Of a DNA stretch of 64,000 nucleotides, positions 1 through 8,342 are shown one piece after another. Location of the stretch: NCBI GenBank assembly GCA_030425645.1, contig JAUHZK010000001.1, positions 124,001-188,000 on the forward strand, given 5' to 3'. The DNA is from Gammaproteobacteria bacterium (lineage in GTDB: Bacteria; Pseudomonadota; Gammaproteobacteria; JAPPPA01). Under the pieces are notes generated by a model. It had not been told where the DNA came from. It saw only the letters and a program-made list of their open reading frames with translations, and searched no databases. The translations under genes were made by a program, and so were the position numbers. Each line of letters opens with the position of its first letter. Position 1 is the first letter of the stretch.

Positions 1-96
1 TACCGCGTCGGCGATACCGCTTTCTGCGTTCCTCTGGTTGTTGCAGGCGCTAAGCAAGCCGACAAACATTAGGCTGAAAATAACGGCGCGGATCAT
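1..96 (-). CDS. Small lipoprotein, 5' part only (runs off the window)
   Basis: Thirty-two codons are visible from an ATG at 96 on the minus strand; the rest lies outside the window. The start has a good ribosome-binding site (AGGAG about 8 nt upstream). The N-terminus is a short hydrophobic signal (MIRAVIFSLMFVGL) followed by a lipobox-like LLSAC with Cys18, so an outer- or inner-membrane lipoprotein is expected. It lies 10 bp downstream of xerC on the same strand and could be the last gene of the dapF-DUF484-xerC group. Function is unknown because the mature part is cut off; it resembles the short LptM/YifL-type lipoproteins found near dapF, but this is only a guess. Confidence 0.6.
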   Translation of the reverse strand, partial: MIRAVIFSLMFVGLLSACNNQRNAESGIADAV

Positions 97-106
97 GAGC
101 GGACTC

Positions 107-1045
107 CTAGGACTTATTTTTGCCTGCTTTGGTTTGGGCGCGGGGATGGGCTTGGTCGTAAACCTTGGCGAGGTGTTGATAATCCAAATGTGTATATATC
201 TGAGTAGTTGAGATATCCGCATGGCCTAACAGTTCCTGCACAGCGCGAAGGTCGCCGCTAGATTGCAGCATATGGCTGGCAAAACTGTGACGCAGCAAGT
301 GTGGGTGCACCGGTTTATTCACACCGCTGAGTTTGGCCCAGTGATTAAGGCGGGCTTGGATGCTGCGCACGCTTAGCGCCTGGCCGCGTTGGCTGACAAA
401 GAGCGCGCGGCTGTCGCTGCTAGCAATTTGCGGGCGCAGCTTTAGCCAGTTTTGGATGGCTTCTGCCGCCAGTCGGCCAACCGGCACGCGGCGCTGTTTA
501 TTGCCTTTACCGTGACGAATGGTGACGGTACGCTCGCCGGGGTCGTAGTCATAACGTTCTAGTTGCGCCAGCTCACTAAGGCGCAGGCCGGAAGAATAAA
601 ACAACTCCATAATGGCGCTGTCACGCCGTACTAACGGGTTGTTGGTGTCTAGGCTTTGCAGCGGCGCTTCTGCCAGTTGCCCAACCTCTTCTATTTCCAA
701 CACCTGTGGCAATTTTTGTTCGCGTTTTGGGGCTTTAATACCGGCGCTGGGGTCGTGGTCGGCTAAATGATGTTTTTGCAGCCAGCGATAAAAGCCGCGA
801 ATAGATGACAGCAAACGATGTAAGCTGGAGGCGCCTAAGCCGTCTTGGCGACGGGCGGCGATGAGTTCACGAATATGATGGCTTTGTAGCTGTTGCCAAT
901 GTTTTAAACCTTGCTCAGTCAGCAAGGCTTGTAAGTGACCAAGGTCGCGTTGGTAATTGCTAACCGTATGCGGCGACATGCGCCGTTCAGCCAGCAAGTG
1001 TTGCAGGTAATCGGCCAGCTGGTTGGCGGCAGATCCCTTAGCCAT
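107..1045 (-). CDS. xerC: Tyrosine recombinase XerC
   Basis: 312 aa, near the usual length of about 300. XerC acts with XerD at the dif site to resolve chromosome dimers at division. The N-terminal SAM-like core-binding domain covers roughly residues 8-95 and the catalytic domain 110-300. Visible catalytic elements are the Arg in SSGLRLSEL, the Lys in HGKGNKQRRVP, the HLLRHSFASHML box with His and Arg, the LLGHADISTTQ box, and the Tyr in the following QIYTH. The gene starts 2 bp after the DUF484 stop, giving the conserved dapF-DUF484-xerC order. Confusion with xerD is unlikely given this context. Confidence 0.95.
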   Translation of the reverse strand: MAKGSAANQLADYLQHLLAERRMSPHTVSNYQRDLGHLQALLTEQGLKHWQQLQSHHIRELIAARRQDGLGASSLHRLLSSIRGFYRWLQKHHLADHDPSAGIKAPKREQKLPQVLEIEEVGQLAEAPLQSLDTNNPLVRRDSAIMELFYSSGLRLSELAQLERYDYDPGERTVTIRHGKGNKQRRVPVGRLAAEAIQNWLKLRPQIASSDSRALFVSQRGQALSVRSIQARLNHWAKLSGVNKPVHPHLLRHSFASHMLQSSGDLRAVQELLGHADISTTQIYTHLDYQHLAKVYDQAHPRAQTKAGKNKS

Positions 1046-1047
1046 GT

Positions 1048-1743
1048 TTATTCCTGCGGGTATTTGCTGCCGAGAATGCCGCCTAGAACCGCACCAAATC
1101 GTTCCAGCAGGCCGGTTCCGGGGCGGTCGGTAAAGCGCATTTCGTCTTTGCTGCCCAGCGCTAGCAGACCCAAGAACTGTTTTTTGTAATGTAGGCTAAG
1201 GACGCAGGCTGAGGCGACTTCTTCAATATGCTGGCCAAAGCAGCTTAGTACCACGGGTTTGTTGAGGCGTCCCATTAGCGTGTTGGGTTGTTGCCGTAAC
1301 TCGTGCAGCTCGGTTGGAATTTGGTCGCCAAGGCTGCCGGCGCTGTGCCAAGCGTAAAAGTCGACACTGAAATCCTGAGTCATGGCGCGCTCTAGTTCTT
1401 GGAACAGTTGGCGCTCAGTGTTGCACTCGGCCAAGTTAACCAGCAATTTGTGTAGGCGCTGAGTAACGGCTTCATTGTTATGTAAGACATCGAGTGTTTC
1501 TTGGCGCTCAAGCTCTAGTTCGGCAATGCGGTCGCGTAGTGCAGTCAATTGCCGTGCTTGCAGCGAAATGCTGGTGCCGTGATTGCTACCTAGCTCTAGC
1601 TGTCGTAATAGCTCTGGGTTCTCGGTAAAAAACGCCGGGTTAGCCAGCAGCCATTCCGCTACCTGCTGCGGTTCAAAATCGTTAGTCGCGGTTTCTTCCG
1701 TGGCTTCGCCGTTGGCATCCAAAATTTCAGCGGTGTTAGTCAT
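1048..1743 (-). CDS. DUF484 family protein (YigA-like)
   Basis: 231 aa. DUF484 proteins sit between dapF and xerC in many gammaproteobacteria, as E. coli yigA does, and are related to GAF-type sensory domains; no biochemical role is established. Here residues about 25-60 hold the family's N-terminal segment (VAEWLLANPAFFTENPELL), followed by a coiled-coil stretch (about 65-100, LRDRIAELELERQETL) and a GAF-like C-terminal half. It lies 26 bp after dapF and 2 bp before xerC. Cotranscription with both is inferred from spacing. Confidence 0.88.
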   Translation of the reverse strand: MTNTAEILDANGEATEETATNDFEPQQVAEWLLANPAFFTENPELLRQLELGSNHGTSISLQARQLTALRDRIAELELERQETLDVLHNNEAVTQRLHKLLVNLAECNTERQLFQELERAMTQDFSVDFYAWHSAGSLGDQIPTELHELRQQPNTLMGRLNKPVVLSCFGQHIEEVASACVLSLHYKKQFLGLLALGSKDEMRFTDRPGTGLLERFGAVLGGILGSKYPQE

Positions 1744-1769
1744 CTTCTTATTCGCTATGCCGATGGCGG

Positions 1770-2594
1770 CTATAAATCAATTTCTGCATGGTAGACGGTT
1801 TCTGCCGGCCCCGTCATCCATAAGTCTTCACCCTCGCGCCAGCGGATAAATAAGCTGCCGCCGGGGAGTTGGATTTCGGCCTCGTCACCTAAGGTTTCCC
1901 ATAGGTGATTAACGGCCATGGCCGCACAAGCGCCAGTGCCGCAGGCCTGGGTTTCGCCGGCGCCGCGCTCAAATACGCGCAGTTTGGCAACACTAGGGCT
2001 GACGACTTCAACAAAGCCAACGTTGACCCGGTTGGGAAAACTGGGGTGTTGTTCTAGTAGCGGGCCTAAGCGTTCTACCGGGGCGTCATCAACACTGTCG
2101 ACCGGCAATACGATATGCGGATTGCCCATCGACACAGCGCCAAATTCAATATTGCCTAAGCCGTCAGCCACGCTATAACGAGGTGCTTGGTGCTCGCTGC
2201 TAAATGGCAGGCTCGCCGGATCAAAATTTGGCTGACCCATATTAACGCTGACTAAGCCATTGTCTTGATGCTGTAGCAGCAGCGGCCCGCCAGCGGTAAT
2301 GACGCGTAATTCGTCTTTATCGCTTAAGCCTTGTTCGCGCACAAAACGGGCAAAACAGCGCGCACCGTTGCCGCAGTTTTCTACTTCGGAGCCATCGGCG
2401 TTATAAATGCGGTAGCGGAAGTCATAGTCAGCATCGCCGGCTTCCACTAACAACAGTTGGTCAAAGCCAACGCCACGGTGGCGGTCGCCGAGTTGCTGTA
2501 ACTGCTGTGGTGACAGCGAAACTTGCTGGTTAATCGCGTCGATCACCATAAAGTCGTTGCCAAGCCCATGCATTTTGGAAAAGCGTAAAGTCAT
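1770..2594 (-). CDS. dapF: Diaminopimelate epimerase
   Basis: 274 aa, the normal DapF length. It converts LL-diaminopimelate to the meso form for lysine and peptidoglycan synthesis in the cytoplasm. The two catalytic cysteines are visible: [13 protein letters not shown] (about residue 73) and [12 protein letters not shown] (about residue 217). The N-terminus [15 protein letters not shown] is typical. It heads the minus-strand dapF-DUF484-xerC cluster and is divergent from ubiD, whose likely start lies 69 bp away, so that short space must carry both promoters. Confidence 0.97.
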   Translation of the reverse strand: MTLRFSKMHGLGNDFMVIDAINQQVSLSPQQLQQLGDRHRGVGFDQLLLVEAGDADYDFRYRIYNADGSEVENCGNGARCFARFVREQGLSDKDELRVITAGGPLLLQHQDNGLVSVNMGQPNFDPASLPFSSEHQAPRYSVADGLGNIEFGAVSMGNPHIVLPVDSVDDAPVERLGPLLEQHPSFPNRVNVGFVEVVSPSVAKLRVFERGAGETQACGTGACAAMAVNHLWETLGDEAEIQLPGGSLFIRWREGEDLWMTGPAETVYHAEIDL

Positions 2595-2663
2595 AGCGTG
2601 AGTTTAGCAGCTCAAAGCGCCGTGCCAGTGGATTCTTGTCGCGTTCCAACGCACAATCGCGGC

Positions 2664-4145
2664 ATGAAATATAAAGACTTAAGAGATTTCATCGCCCTGC
2701 TGGAAAAGCGCGGCGATTTAAAGCGCATTAAAGCGCCGGTAAAAGCCAATTTGGAAATGACCGAAATCTGTGACCGTTTGCTGCGCGCAGGTGGTCCGGC
2801 GGTGATTTTTGAGAATCCCATTGATGATAACGGTCAGCCCTATCAGTATCCGGTGCTAGCCAATTTGTTTGGTACCACCGAACGCGTGGCTTTGGGTATG
2901 GGCGAAGAAAGCCTAGCCGGCTTGCGCGAGGTAGGTCATACCCTAGCGTTTCTGAAAGAGCCTGAGCCGCCAAAGGGCATGAAAGAGGCTTGGCAGTCGC
3001 TGCCGATATTTAAGAAGGCCTTGGATATGGCGCCAGACGTTGTTGGTAGTGCGCCCTGCCAAGTGCATGAGTGGTCTGGCGATGAGGTTGATCTGTCGCG
3101 TATTCCAGTCCAAACCTGCTGGCCCGGTGACGCCGCGCCGCTAATTACTTGGGGTTTGGTGGTGACCAAGGGGCCGCATAAAAAGCGCCAGAACTTGGGT
3201 ATTTACCGTCAGCAAGTGATCGGCAAGAACAAAGTTATTATGCGCTGGCTGTCGCATCGCGGCGGCGCATTGGATTTTCTGGAATGGCAAAAAGCCCATC
3301 CGGGTGAGCCGTTCCCGGTATCGGTGGCGTTGGGCGCTGACCCGGCGACCATTTTGGGCGCGGTAACACCGGTGCCGGACACGCTCTCTGAATACGCCTT
3401 TGCCGGTTTGTTACGCGGTAGCAAAACCGAAGTGGTGAAATGCCGCGGCAATGACCTGCAAGTGCCGGCCTCGGCCGAGTTTGTTTTGGAAGGCCATATT
3501 TATCCGGACGAGATGGCCGACGAAGGCCCGTTTGGTGACCATACGGGTTATTACAACGAGGTAGACCAGTTCCCGGTCTTTACCGTTGAACGCGTGACTT
3601 TCCGTGAAGATCCGATTTATCACAGCACCTACACCGGCCGCCCGCCGGATGAGCCGGCTATTTTGGGTGTGGCCCTGAATGAAGTGTTTGTGCCGCTGAT
3701 CCAAAAGCAATTTCCAGAAATTGTGGATTTCTATCTGCCGCCCGAAGGCTGTTCTTACCGTGTCGCCGTGGTCAGTATGAAGAAGCAATACCCCGGCCAC
3801 GCTAAGCGCGTGATGCTGGGCGTGTGGTCATTCCTGCGCCAGTTTATGTACACCAAATTTGTGATTGTGGTCGACGACGACGTTGATGCGCGTAACTGGG
3901 AAGATGTGATCTGGGCGATGACCACCAGAATGGACCCTGCTCGTGATACCACGCTAATCGAAAATACGCCGATTGATTATCTCGACTTCGCCTCCCCTGT
4001 TTCCGGCCTAGGATCAAAAATGGGGATGGACGCGACCAACAAATGGCAAGGTGAAACCACCCGTGAATGGGGCGAGCCTATTGTGATGGACGAAGCTGTG
4101 AAAAGCCGCGTTGATGAAATGTGGTCTGAACTCGGGTTGGACTAA
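2664..4145 (+). CDS. ubiD: 4-hydroxy-3-polyprenylbenzoate decarboxylase UbiD
   Basis: 493 aa from the ATG at 2664. An in-frame GTG at 2598 would add 22 residues, but [22 protein letters not shown] matches the usual N-terminus of the family, so 2664 is preferred. UbiD uses prenylated FMN to decarboxylate the ubiquinone precursor. Family features visible are the N-terminal segment, the central [16 protein letters not shown] segment carrying the acidic residues of the active site, and the [21 protein letters not shown] block. Its stop codon overlaps the start of the tautomerase gene by one base (TAATG), so translation is probably coupled. The partner UbiX is not in the window; ubiC and ubiA lie 24 kb away. 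Confidence 0.95.
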   Translation: MKYKDLRDFIALLEKRGDLKRIKAPVKANLEMTEICDRLLRAGGPAVIFENPIDDNGQPYQYPVLANLFGTTERVALGMGEESLAGLREVGHTLAFLKEPEPPKGMKEAWQSLPIFKKALDMAPDVVGSAPCQVHEWSGDEVDLSRIPVQTCWPGDAAPLITWGLVVTKGPHKKRQNLGIYRQQVIGKNKVIMRWLSHRGGALDFLEWQKAHPGEPFPVSVALGADPATILGAVTPVPDTLSEYAFAGLLRGSKTEVVKCRGNDLQVPASAEFVLEGHIYPDEMADEGPFGDHTGYYNEVDQFPVFTVERVTFREDPIYHSTYTGRPPDEPAILGVALNEVFVPLIQKQFPEIVDFYLPPEGCSYRVAVVSMKKQYPGHAKRVMLGVWSFLRQFMYTKFVIVVDDDVDARNWEDVIWAMTTRMDPARDTTLIENTPIDYLDFASPVSGLGSKMGMDATNKWQGETTREWGEPIVMDEAVKSRVDEMWSELGLD

Positions 4146-4342
4146 TGCCCTACGTCAATATCAAAGTCACCAACGAAGGCGTGACGAAAGAGCAGAAGCA
4201 AGCGCTGATTAAAGGCGCAACGCAGCTGCTAGTGGATGTGCTGGGTAAAAACCCTAAAACCACAGTTGTTGTAATCGACGAGGTTGAGACGGATAACTGG
4301 GGTGTTGGTGGAGAGCAAGTAACTGAGTTGCGCAAGAAATGA
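4145..4342 (+). CDS. 4-oxalocrotonate tautomerase family protein
   Basis: 65 aa. The residue after Met is Pro ([12 protein letters not shown]), the catalytic N-terminal proline of the tautomerase superfamily once Met is removed. Length and the beta-alpha-beta pattern fit small 4-OT subunits that assemble as hexamers or dimers of trimers. The start overlaps the ubiD stop (TAATG) and the stop overlaps the next gene's ATG (ATGA), so the three genes are very likely one translationally coupled unit. The substrate is unknown; no aromatic-degradation genes are nearby. Confidence 0.85.
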   Translation: MPYVNIKVTNEGVTKEQKQALIKGATQLLVDVLGKNPKTTVVVIDEVETDNWGVGGEQVTELRKK

Positions 4343-5142
4343 GCGAAGATCAAAACACGAATGCGTATCTAGCAGAACATCATGGCTCGCCTCACTTTCT
4401 GTGGACGATTAGAGCGTCACTCAACTGGCTTCGCAGCAATCGGCAACACTTGTGGTTAAAGACACGGTGGCCTTTTCTACTAATGGTTGCTGTTGGTTTG
4501 TCAGAGCTTTTTTTCGTTGGTGTGGAGTCCCGGCTGGTAAGTATCGTGATAAGCGTTGTAGTGGCGCTGTTTACTGCTCTATTAGCCGTTTCGACTCACA
4601 GGTTGGTCTTGCTTGGTGCTGATAAGGTGCCGGATGGTGGTGTTATCTCGCTGTCCTGGCGAGAGGTAAAGTTCGTGTTATACGAATGGTTGATGTACTT
4701 AGTGTTGTTACTGCCCGTCATAGTGATTTCGCCGATTGGAATGGCTATCGGAGGGCCAGATGCCTTCGACCCCTTTGTCTATAGCGCCGTATACGCTCTT
4801 GTTGCTGCCCTATTATTCTTTCGTTTGTCGTTCATGTTTCCAGCTATTGCGATTGATGAGTCGACTAATGTAAGTATTGCCTGGTACGACTCTAAAGGGT
4901 GGCTGGTCTCATACGGTTTGGGATGCACCCTAGCTTGGTTGGCTGTTTTCTTGCCCGTTGGAATATTAGTTTTTTTGATGAGCTTTGTTCTGCCTAAGGG
5001 CGAGTTACATTTATGGGCGTTAAATGGCTTATTTACAGTCGTCACCGCGGTTGCCGTTTGGGCAACCGTTATTCCGCTTTCTTTAGCGTACGGCAGGGCC
5101 ACGGGAAAGGATCAGTTAAGCGCCTCGGCCAGCGATGAGTAG
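4339..5142 (+). CDS. Predicted integral membrane protein, function unknown
   Basis: 267 aa. After a polar N-terminus of about 45 residues there are about six hydrophobic segments (approximately 48-62, 67-90, 112-135, 145-170, 195-220, 228-250). No family was recognised with confidence. The ATG overlaps the tautomerase stop by 4 bp and the 3' end overlaps the convergent epimerase gene by 31 bp. The codon pattern looks somewhat less GC-biased than ubiD, judged by eye only. Its place in a coupled unit with ubiD suggests a membrane-linked role, but that is inference. Confidence 0.7.
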   Translation: MSEDQNTNAYLAEHHGSPHFLWTIRASLNWLRSNRQHLWLKTRWPFLLMVAVGLSELFFVGVESRLVSIVISVVVALFTALLAVSTHRLVLLGADKVPDGGVISLSWREVKFVLYEWLMYLVLLLPVIVISPIGMAIGGPDAFDPFVYSAVYALVAALLFFRLSFMFPAIAIDESTNVSIAWYDSKGWLVSYGLGCTLAWLAVFLPVGILVFLMSFVLPKGELHLWALNGLFTVVTAVAVWATVIPLSLAYGRATGKDQLSASASDE

Positions 5143-5978
5143 CTGAGCGTCGTTTTAAATTCGGTCCAAACCCGGTCGCTATTTAATCGCTTGGATTCGT
5201 TCATAAATGACAACATCCCCGGCGTAAGCTGTTGTTCAGCTTCGGCGCGTGGGAGTTGTGGTGGCCTTGCAATATCAAAGGCATCAGCAATCTGATTGAA
5301 GTAGTCGGTCATGGTGCTGGGGTGGCCGTCGCTGCAGTTATAGGCGCGCCATTCGCCAGCTTTTACTGGGGCTTGATTCATGGCGGTGACGCAGATGTTG
5401 GCAAGATCGTCTTGGTGGATGCGGTTGGTGTAAGGCGACTCGGCTTCTTTTAATACCGGCAGGCCTTTTTTGAGTCTCGCCAGTGGCCAGCGGCCGGGGC
5501 CATAAATGCCGGGCACGCGTAGAACGACCAGCTCAAAACCATGCTCTTTTGCGGCTATTTGTAGGCATTGCTCGGCGTTCTGTCGTCTTTTTCCTCTATC
5601 TGTTCCGGGTTTGAGAGGTTCTTCTTCGTCGATCCAACGGCCTTGGCAGTCACCGTAGACTGCAGTGGTGCTGATATATACGAAGCGTTTGATATCGCTG
5701 TTACTTAACGCCTGACAAAACCGGTTGATGCGCTCATCAGTGACGCCATGCTTTTGTGGTGGCGCAAACCAATAGATTTGGCCAGATGGGTTAGCGGCGA
5801 GCCAGTCGATGATCGGCTTTTGATCTTGGTCTAGGTCTACCTTGAGCGTTGCTGCCTCGCTATCGGCGGCTGTGCGGCATACAGCCGTGATGTGCTGCCC
5901 TTGCTGGGTATAATGCGAAGCTACTCGGCGGCCTATGTCACCAAAACCTACTATCAAGATATTGCGAATGTCAGTCAC
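5112..5978 (-). CDS. NAD(P)-binding epimerase/SDR-family protein (YeeZ-like)
   Basis: 288 aa, atypical short-chain/extended SDR. The Rossmann nucleotide-binding loop is visible near the N-terminus (ILIVGFGDIGRRVASHY), and a YISTTAVYGDCQGRWIDE stretch resembles the active-site region of NAD-dependent epimerases. The start is GTG at 5978 with MTDIRN following. This start overlaps the divergent reductase start (ATG at 5968) by 11 bp. The 3' end overlaps the upstream membrane-protein gene. The substrate cannot be inferred. Confidence 0.8.
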   Translation of the reverse strand: MTDIRNILIVGFGDIGRRVASHYTQQGQHITAVCRTAADSEAATLKVDLDQDQKPIIDWLAANPSGQIYWFAPPQKHGVTDERINRFCQALSNSDIKRFVYISTTAVYGDCQGRWIDEEEPLKPGTDRGKRRQNAEQCLQIAAKEHGFELVVLRVPGIYGPGRWPLARLKKGLPVLKEAESPYTNRIHQDDLANICVTAMNQAPVKAGEWRAYNCSDGHPSTMTDYFNQIADAFDIARPPQLPRAEAEQQLTPGMLSFMNESKRLNSDRVWTEFKTTLSYSSLAEALN

Positions 5979-6990
5979 CGTTAAATTGGCTCCATCTGGC
6001 CATCAAATTCAGCTTGAAGAAAATGAAAGCATACTGGATGCGGCGCTGCGGCAAGGCGTGATGTTGCCTTATTCCTGTCGTGGCGGTTCCTGCGGCGCCT
6101 GTGAAGGGCGCGTTTTATGTGGCGCCGTGGACTACCCCAATGGCAAGCCGGAGGCGATTACCGCCGAGCAAGCCGCAGCCGGCGTGGCCTTGTTATGTCA
6201 GGCGCGCGCCAAGGTTGATTGCACAGTGCAGGTGTGTGAGTTGGGTGGCGAAGAAGCGGTGCCGCCACGGGTGTTGCCTGCCCGGCTGATGAAAAAAACA
6301 CGCTTAGCGCATGATGTGATGCAGTTGGATTTGCAGCTGCCACCAAATCAGCGCCTACAGTTCCGAGCCGGACAATATATTGATTTGCTGTTGCCGGGTG
6401 GCAAGCGCCGTAGTTTTTCCTTAGCCAATCCGCCAGAGCATGATGACGCCTTGCAGCTGCATGTTCGCGAGGTTCCCGAGGGCTATTTCAGTGGCCAGCT
6501 AGAAGGCCTGCGGGAAAAGTCGGTGCTACGCCTTGAAGGCCCGCATGGTCAGTTCTGGTTACGCAGCGAGCATCAGCGGCCAGCCGTGTTTATTGCCGGC
6601 GGCACCGGCTATGCGCCGTTACGAGCGATGTTAATGCAGGCCTTTGATGCCGGTTATGAGCCGCCAATTCATCTGTTTTGGGGTGTGCGTAGCGAGCAGG
6701 ATCTATATAGCAAAGAAGCCGAAATTTGGGCTGCGCAGCACAAGGGGTTTAGTTTTACACCAGTACTGTCAGAGCCTGATAGTGACTGGCAAGGGCGAAG
6801 CGGCTGGGTGCACAAAACCGTACTGGACAGTTACCCAGCGTTGCAGGGATTTGATGTGTATATGGCTGGGCCGCCGCCGATGATTGAGGCGGCCAAGTCA
6901 GAATTCCTAGCCGCAGGTTTGCCGCAAGATCAGCTGTTTTTTGATTCGTTTGAATATGCGGCGGCCGGCGTGACCGGCAGCTCTAGCTGA
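5968..6990 (+). CDS. 2Fe-2S ferredoxin-type NAD(P)H flavin reductase
   Basis: 340 aa from ATG 5968 (MSVTVKLAPSGHQIQLEE); a longer reading from 5935 would run deeper into the divergent gene. Domain order: plant-type 2Fe-2S ferredoxin (residues 1-90, ligands in SCRGGSCGACEGRVLCG and LLCQAR), FAD-binding barrel (about 100-200, RSFSLANPP), NAD-binding domain (about 205-335, GGTGYAPLRAM and MAGPPPM). This matches oxidoreductases often annotated as CDP-6-deoxy-delta-3,4-glucoseen reductase, a name from one member's role in sugar synthesis. No such sugar genes are present here. Closeness to ubiD mirrors the ubiD-fre pairing of E. coli, so a role in flavin reduction is possible. Confidence 0.85.
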   Translation: MSVTVKLAPSGHQIQLEENESILDAALRQGVMLPYSCRGGSCGACEGRVLCGAVDYPNGKPEAITAEQAAAGVALLCQARAKVDCTVQVCELGGEEAVPPRVLPARLMKKTRLAHDVMQLDLQLPPNQRLQFRAGQYIDLLLPGGKRRSFSLANPPEHDDALQLHVREVPEGYFSGQLEGLREKSVLRLEGPHGQFWLRSEHQRPAVFIAGGTGYAPLRAMLMQAFDAGYEPPIHLFWGVRSEQDLYSKEAEIWAAQHKGFSFTPVLSEPDSDWQGRSGWVHKTVLDSYPALQGFDVYMAGPPPMIEAAKSEFLAAGLPQDQLFFDSFEYAAAGVTGSSS

Positions 6991-8339
6991 TCGTCAGCGA
7001 TGGCGGCGTTATCGCTGTCGTCGCTTTCTTGTTCGCTGCCAATGCACTCTGGGCCGGCAACGTCTGGTTGTGAAAAACGTTCAGTTGCTTCTTCTTCGGC
7101 TTGCGCGGCAGATGGTGCCTTCGGCAGTAGCGGTGTAACAGTATTGCCGCCCATCGACGCCGCAGCGCGCCAAGCATTGGCGGCGGCAGCGCTATTGCCC
7201 TGACTTTCTTCTAGCGCGGCTAGCTCGCGCCAAGCTGATTCTGATGGCGTTGTAGTGGTGAGGTGATTTAACCAGCTACGGGCGCGTCCCCAGAGCTGAT
7301 AGCGAATGCAAACGCGGGCCGCAGTCAGTAATAAGGCTGGCTGATCACCATATTTCTTTAACCACAGCTCGATGGTTTTTAAGGCTTGTTTTTGGCTTAG
7401 ATCGAGCCAGCCATAGAGTGCTACGGCATCTTCATGCCAGGTCTTTTTAACGACTGGCTCAATTAAGCCAGCCGCGATTTGGTCTTCTCCGGCGGCGTGA
7501 TGAGCTTTGGCGAAATGGATCAGGCGGTCAGCGTCTTCACGTTCTGCGCGGCTGGTTTTCTTCCATAGTGCTTGAATATGTTCGGCAGCGATTTCACGCC
7601 GTCCTTCCAATGCCGTTTGGGTGATTTGTTGTAGGCGCTGAATCCATAATTTTTGGCGTAGCTCTAGCATGCTTTGTTTGCCAAGCGCGTGATGCTGTTC
7701 GAGATCGGCTAATAGTTGCTCAAGCTCTTGCCATTCATTGAGTTGGATATGCGTCTGTGCAAGCAGCTTCAACACATAGGGGTGTTTGGGGTTCTTCTCG
7801 CGCAGCCGCCTAAGGGTGGCGAGCGCGTGCACCAGTTGTTTTTCATCTAGCTGCAGTTCGGCTTTCGCTAGGCCAATGGCAATTTCTGCCTGCGGGTTGG
7901 CTTGGTAAGCCTTAGCCAGCCACGCGTCACGGCTTTCGGTGTCATGCGCGCGTTGGGCGGCGCGGGCGGCGCTGAGGTAGTGCACAATTGCTAGTTGGCT
8001 GTCGTGTGCGTGCCGTGACAAGTTCTTTTGCGCCTGTGTCCAATTGCCTTCCGCTAACTGCAATAAGCCTTGTTGTAGCTCGTTGGCGGCGCGGCTGCGT
8101 AAGCGTTTGCGGTTGTAGTCGCGGGTTGCTTTTGGGATGCGGATGGCGCCAATAACCGTGCGCACGGCTATATAAAGCAGGGCAAAGCTCGCGCCTAAAG
8201 CAGCCAGTAGCACAATCAGAGAGGTCTCTAATGAGTAGCTGCCGTAGCTTAGTAGTACATAGCCGCTGTCCTCGCGGATCTGCAGCATTAAGGCAACCGT
8301 GGCGGCGAGCAGTAGGAATAGCAGAATAACCGCGCGCAT
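6930..8339 (-). CDS. hemY: HemY family protein (membrane TPR protein)
   Basis: 469 aa. Proteobacterial HemY is a membrane-anchored, TPR-containing protein of the hem operon; its exact role in heme synthesis is not firmly settled and it differs from the HemY oxidase of Gram-positive bacteria. Two hydrophobic segments occur near residues 1-20 and 40-65, followed by helical repeats (for example GLLQLAEGNWTQAQKNL and LAKAELQLDEKQLVHAL). The acidic, Ala-rich tail (after about 400) is low complexity, and its end overlaps the convergent reductase gene by 61 bp. The start is 3 bp after hemX, so it is the last gene of the hem operon. Confidence 0.92.
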   Translation of the reverse strand: MRAVILLFLLLAATVALMLQIREDSGYVLLSYGSYSLETSLIVLLAALGASFALLYIAVRTVIGAIRIPKATRDYNRKRLRSRAANELQQGLLQLAEGNWTQAQKNLSRHAHDSQLAIVHYLSAARAAQRAHDTESRDAWLAKAYQANPQAEIAIGLAKAELQLDEKQLVHALATLRRLREKNPKHPYVLKLLAQTHIQLNEWQELEQLLADLEQHHALGKQSMLELRQKLWIQRLQQITQTALEGRREIAAEHIQALWKKTSRAEREDADRLIHFAKAHHAAGEDQIAAGLIEPVVKKTWHEDAVALYGWLDLSQKQALKTIELWLKKYGDQPALLLTAARVCIRYQLWGRARSWLNHLTTTTPSESAWRELAALEESQGNSAAAANAWRAAASMGGNTVTPLLPKAPSAAQAEEEATERFSQPDVAGPECIGSEQESDDSDNAAIADDQLELPVTPAAAYSNESKNS

Positions 8340-8342
8340 GGC

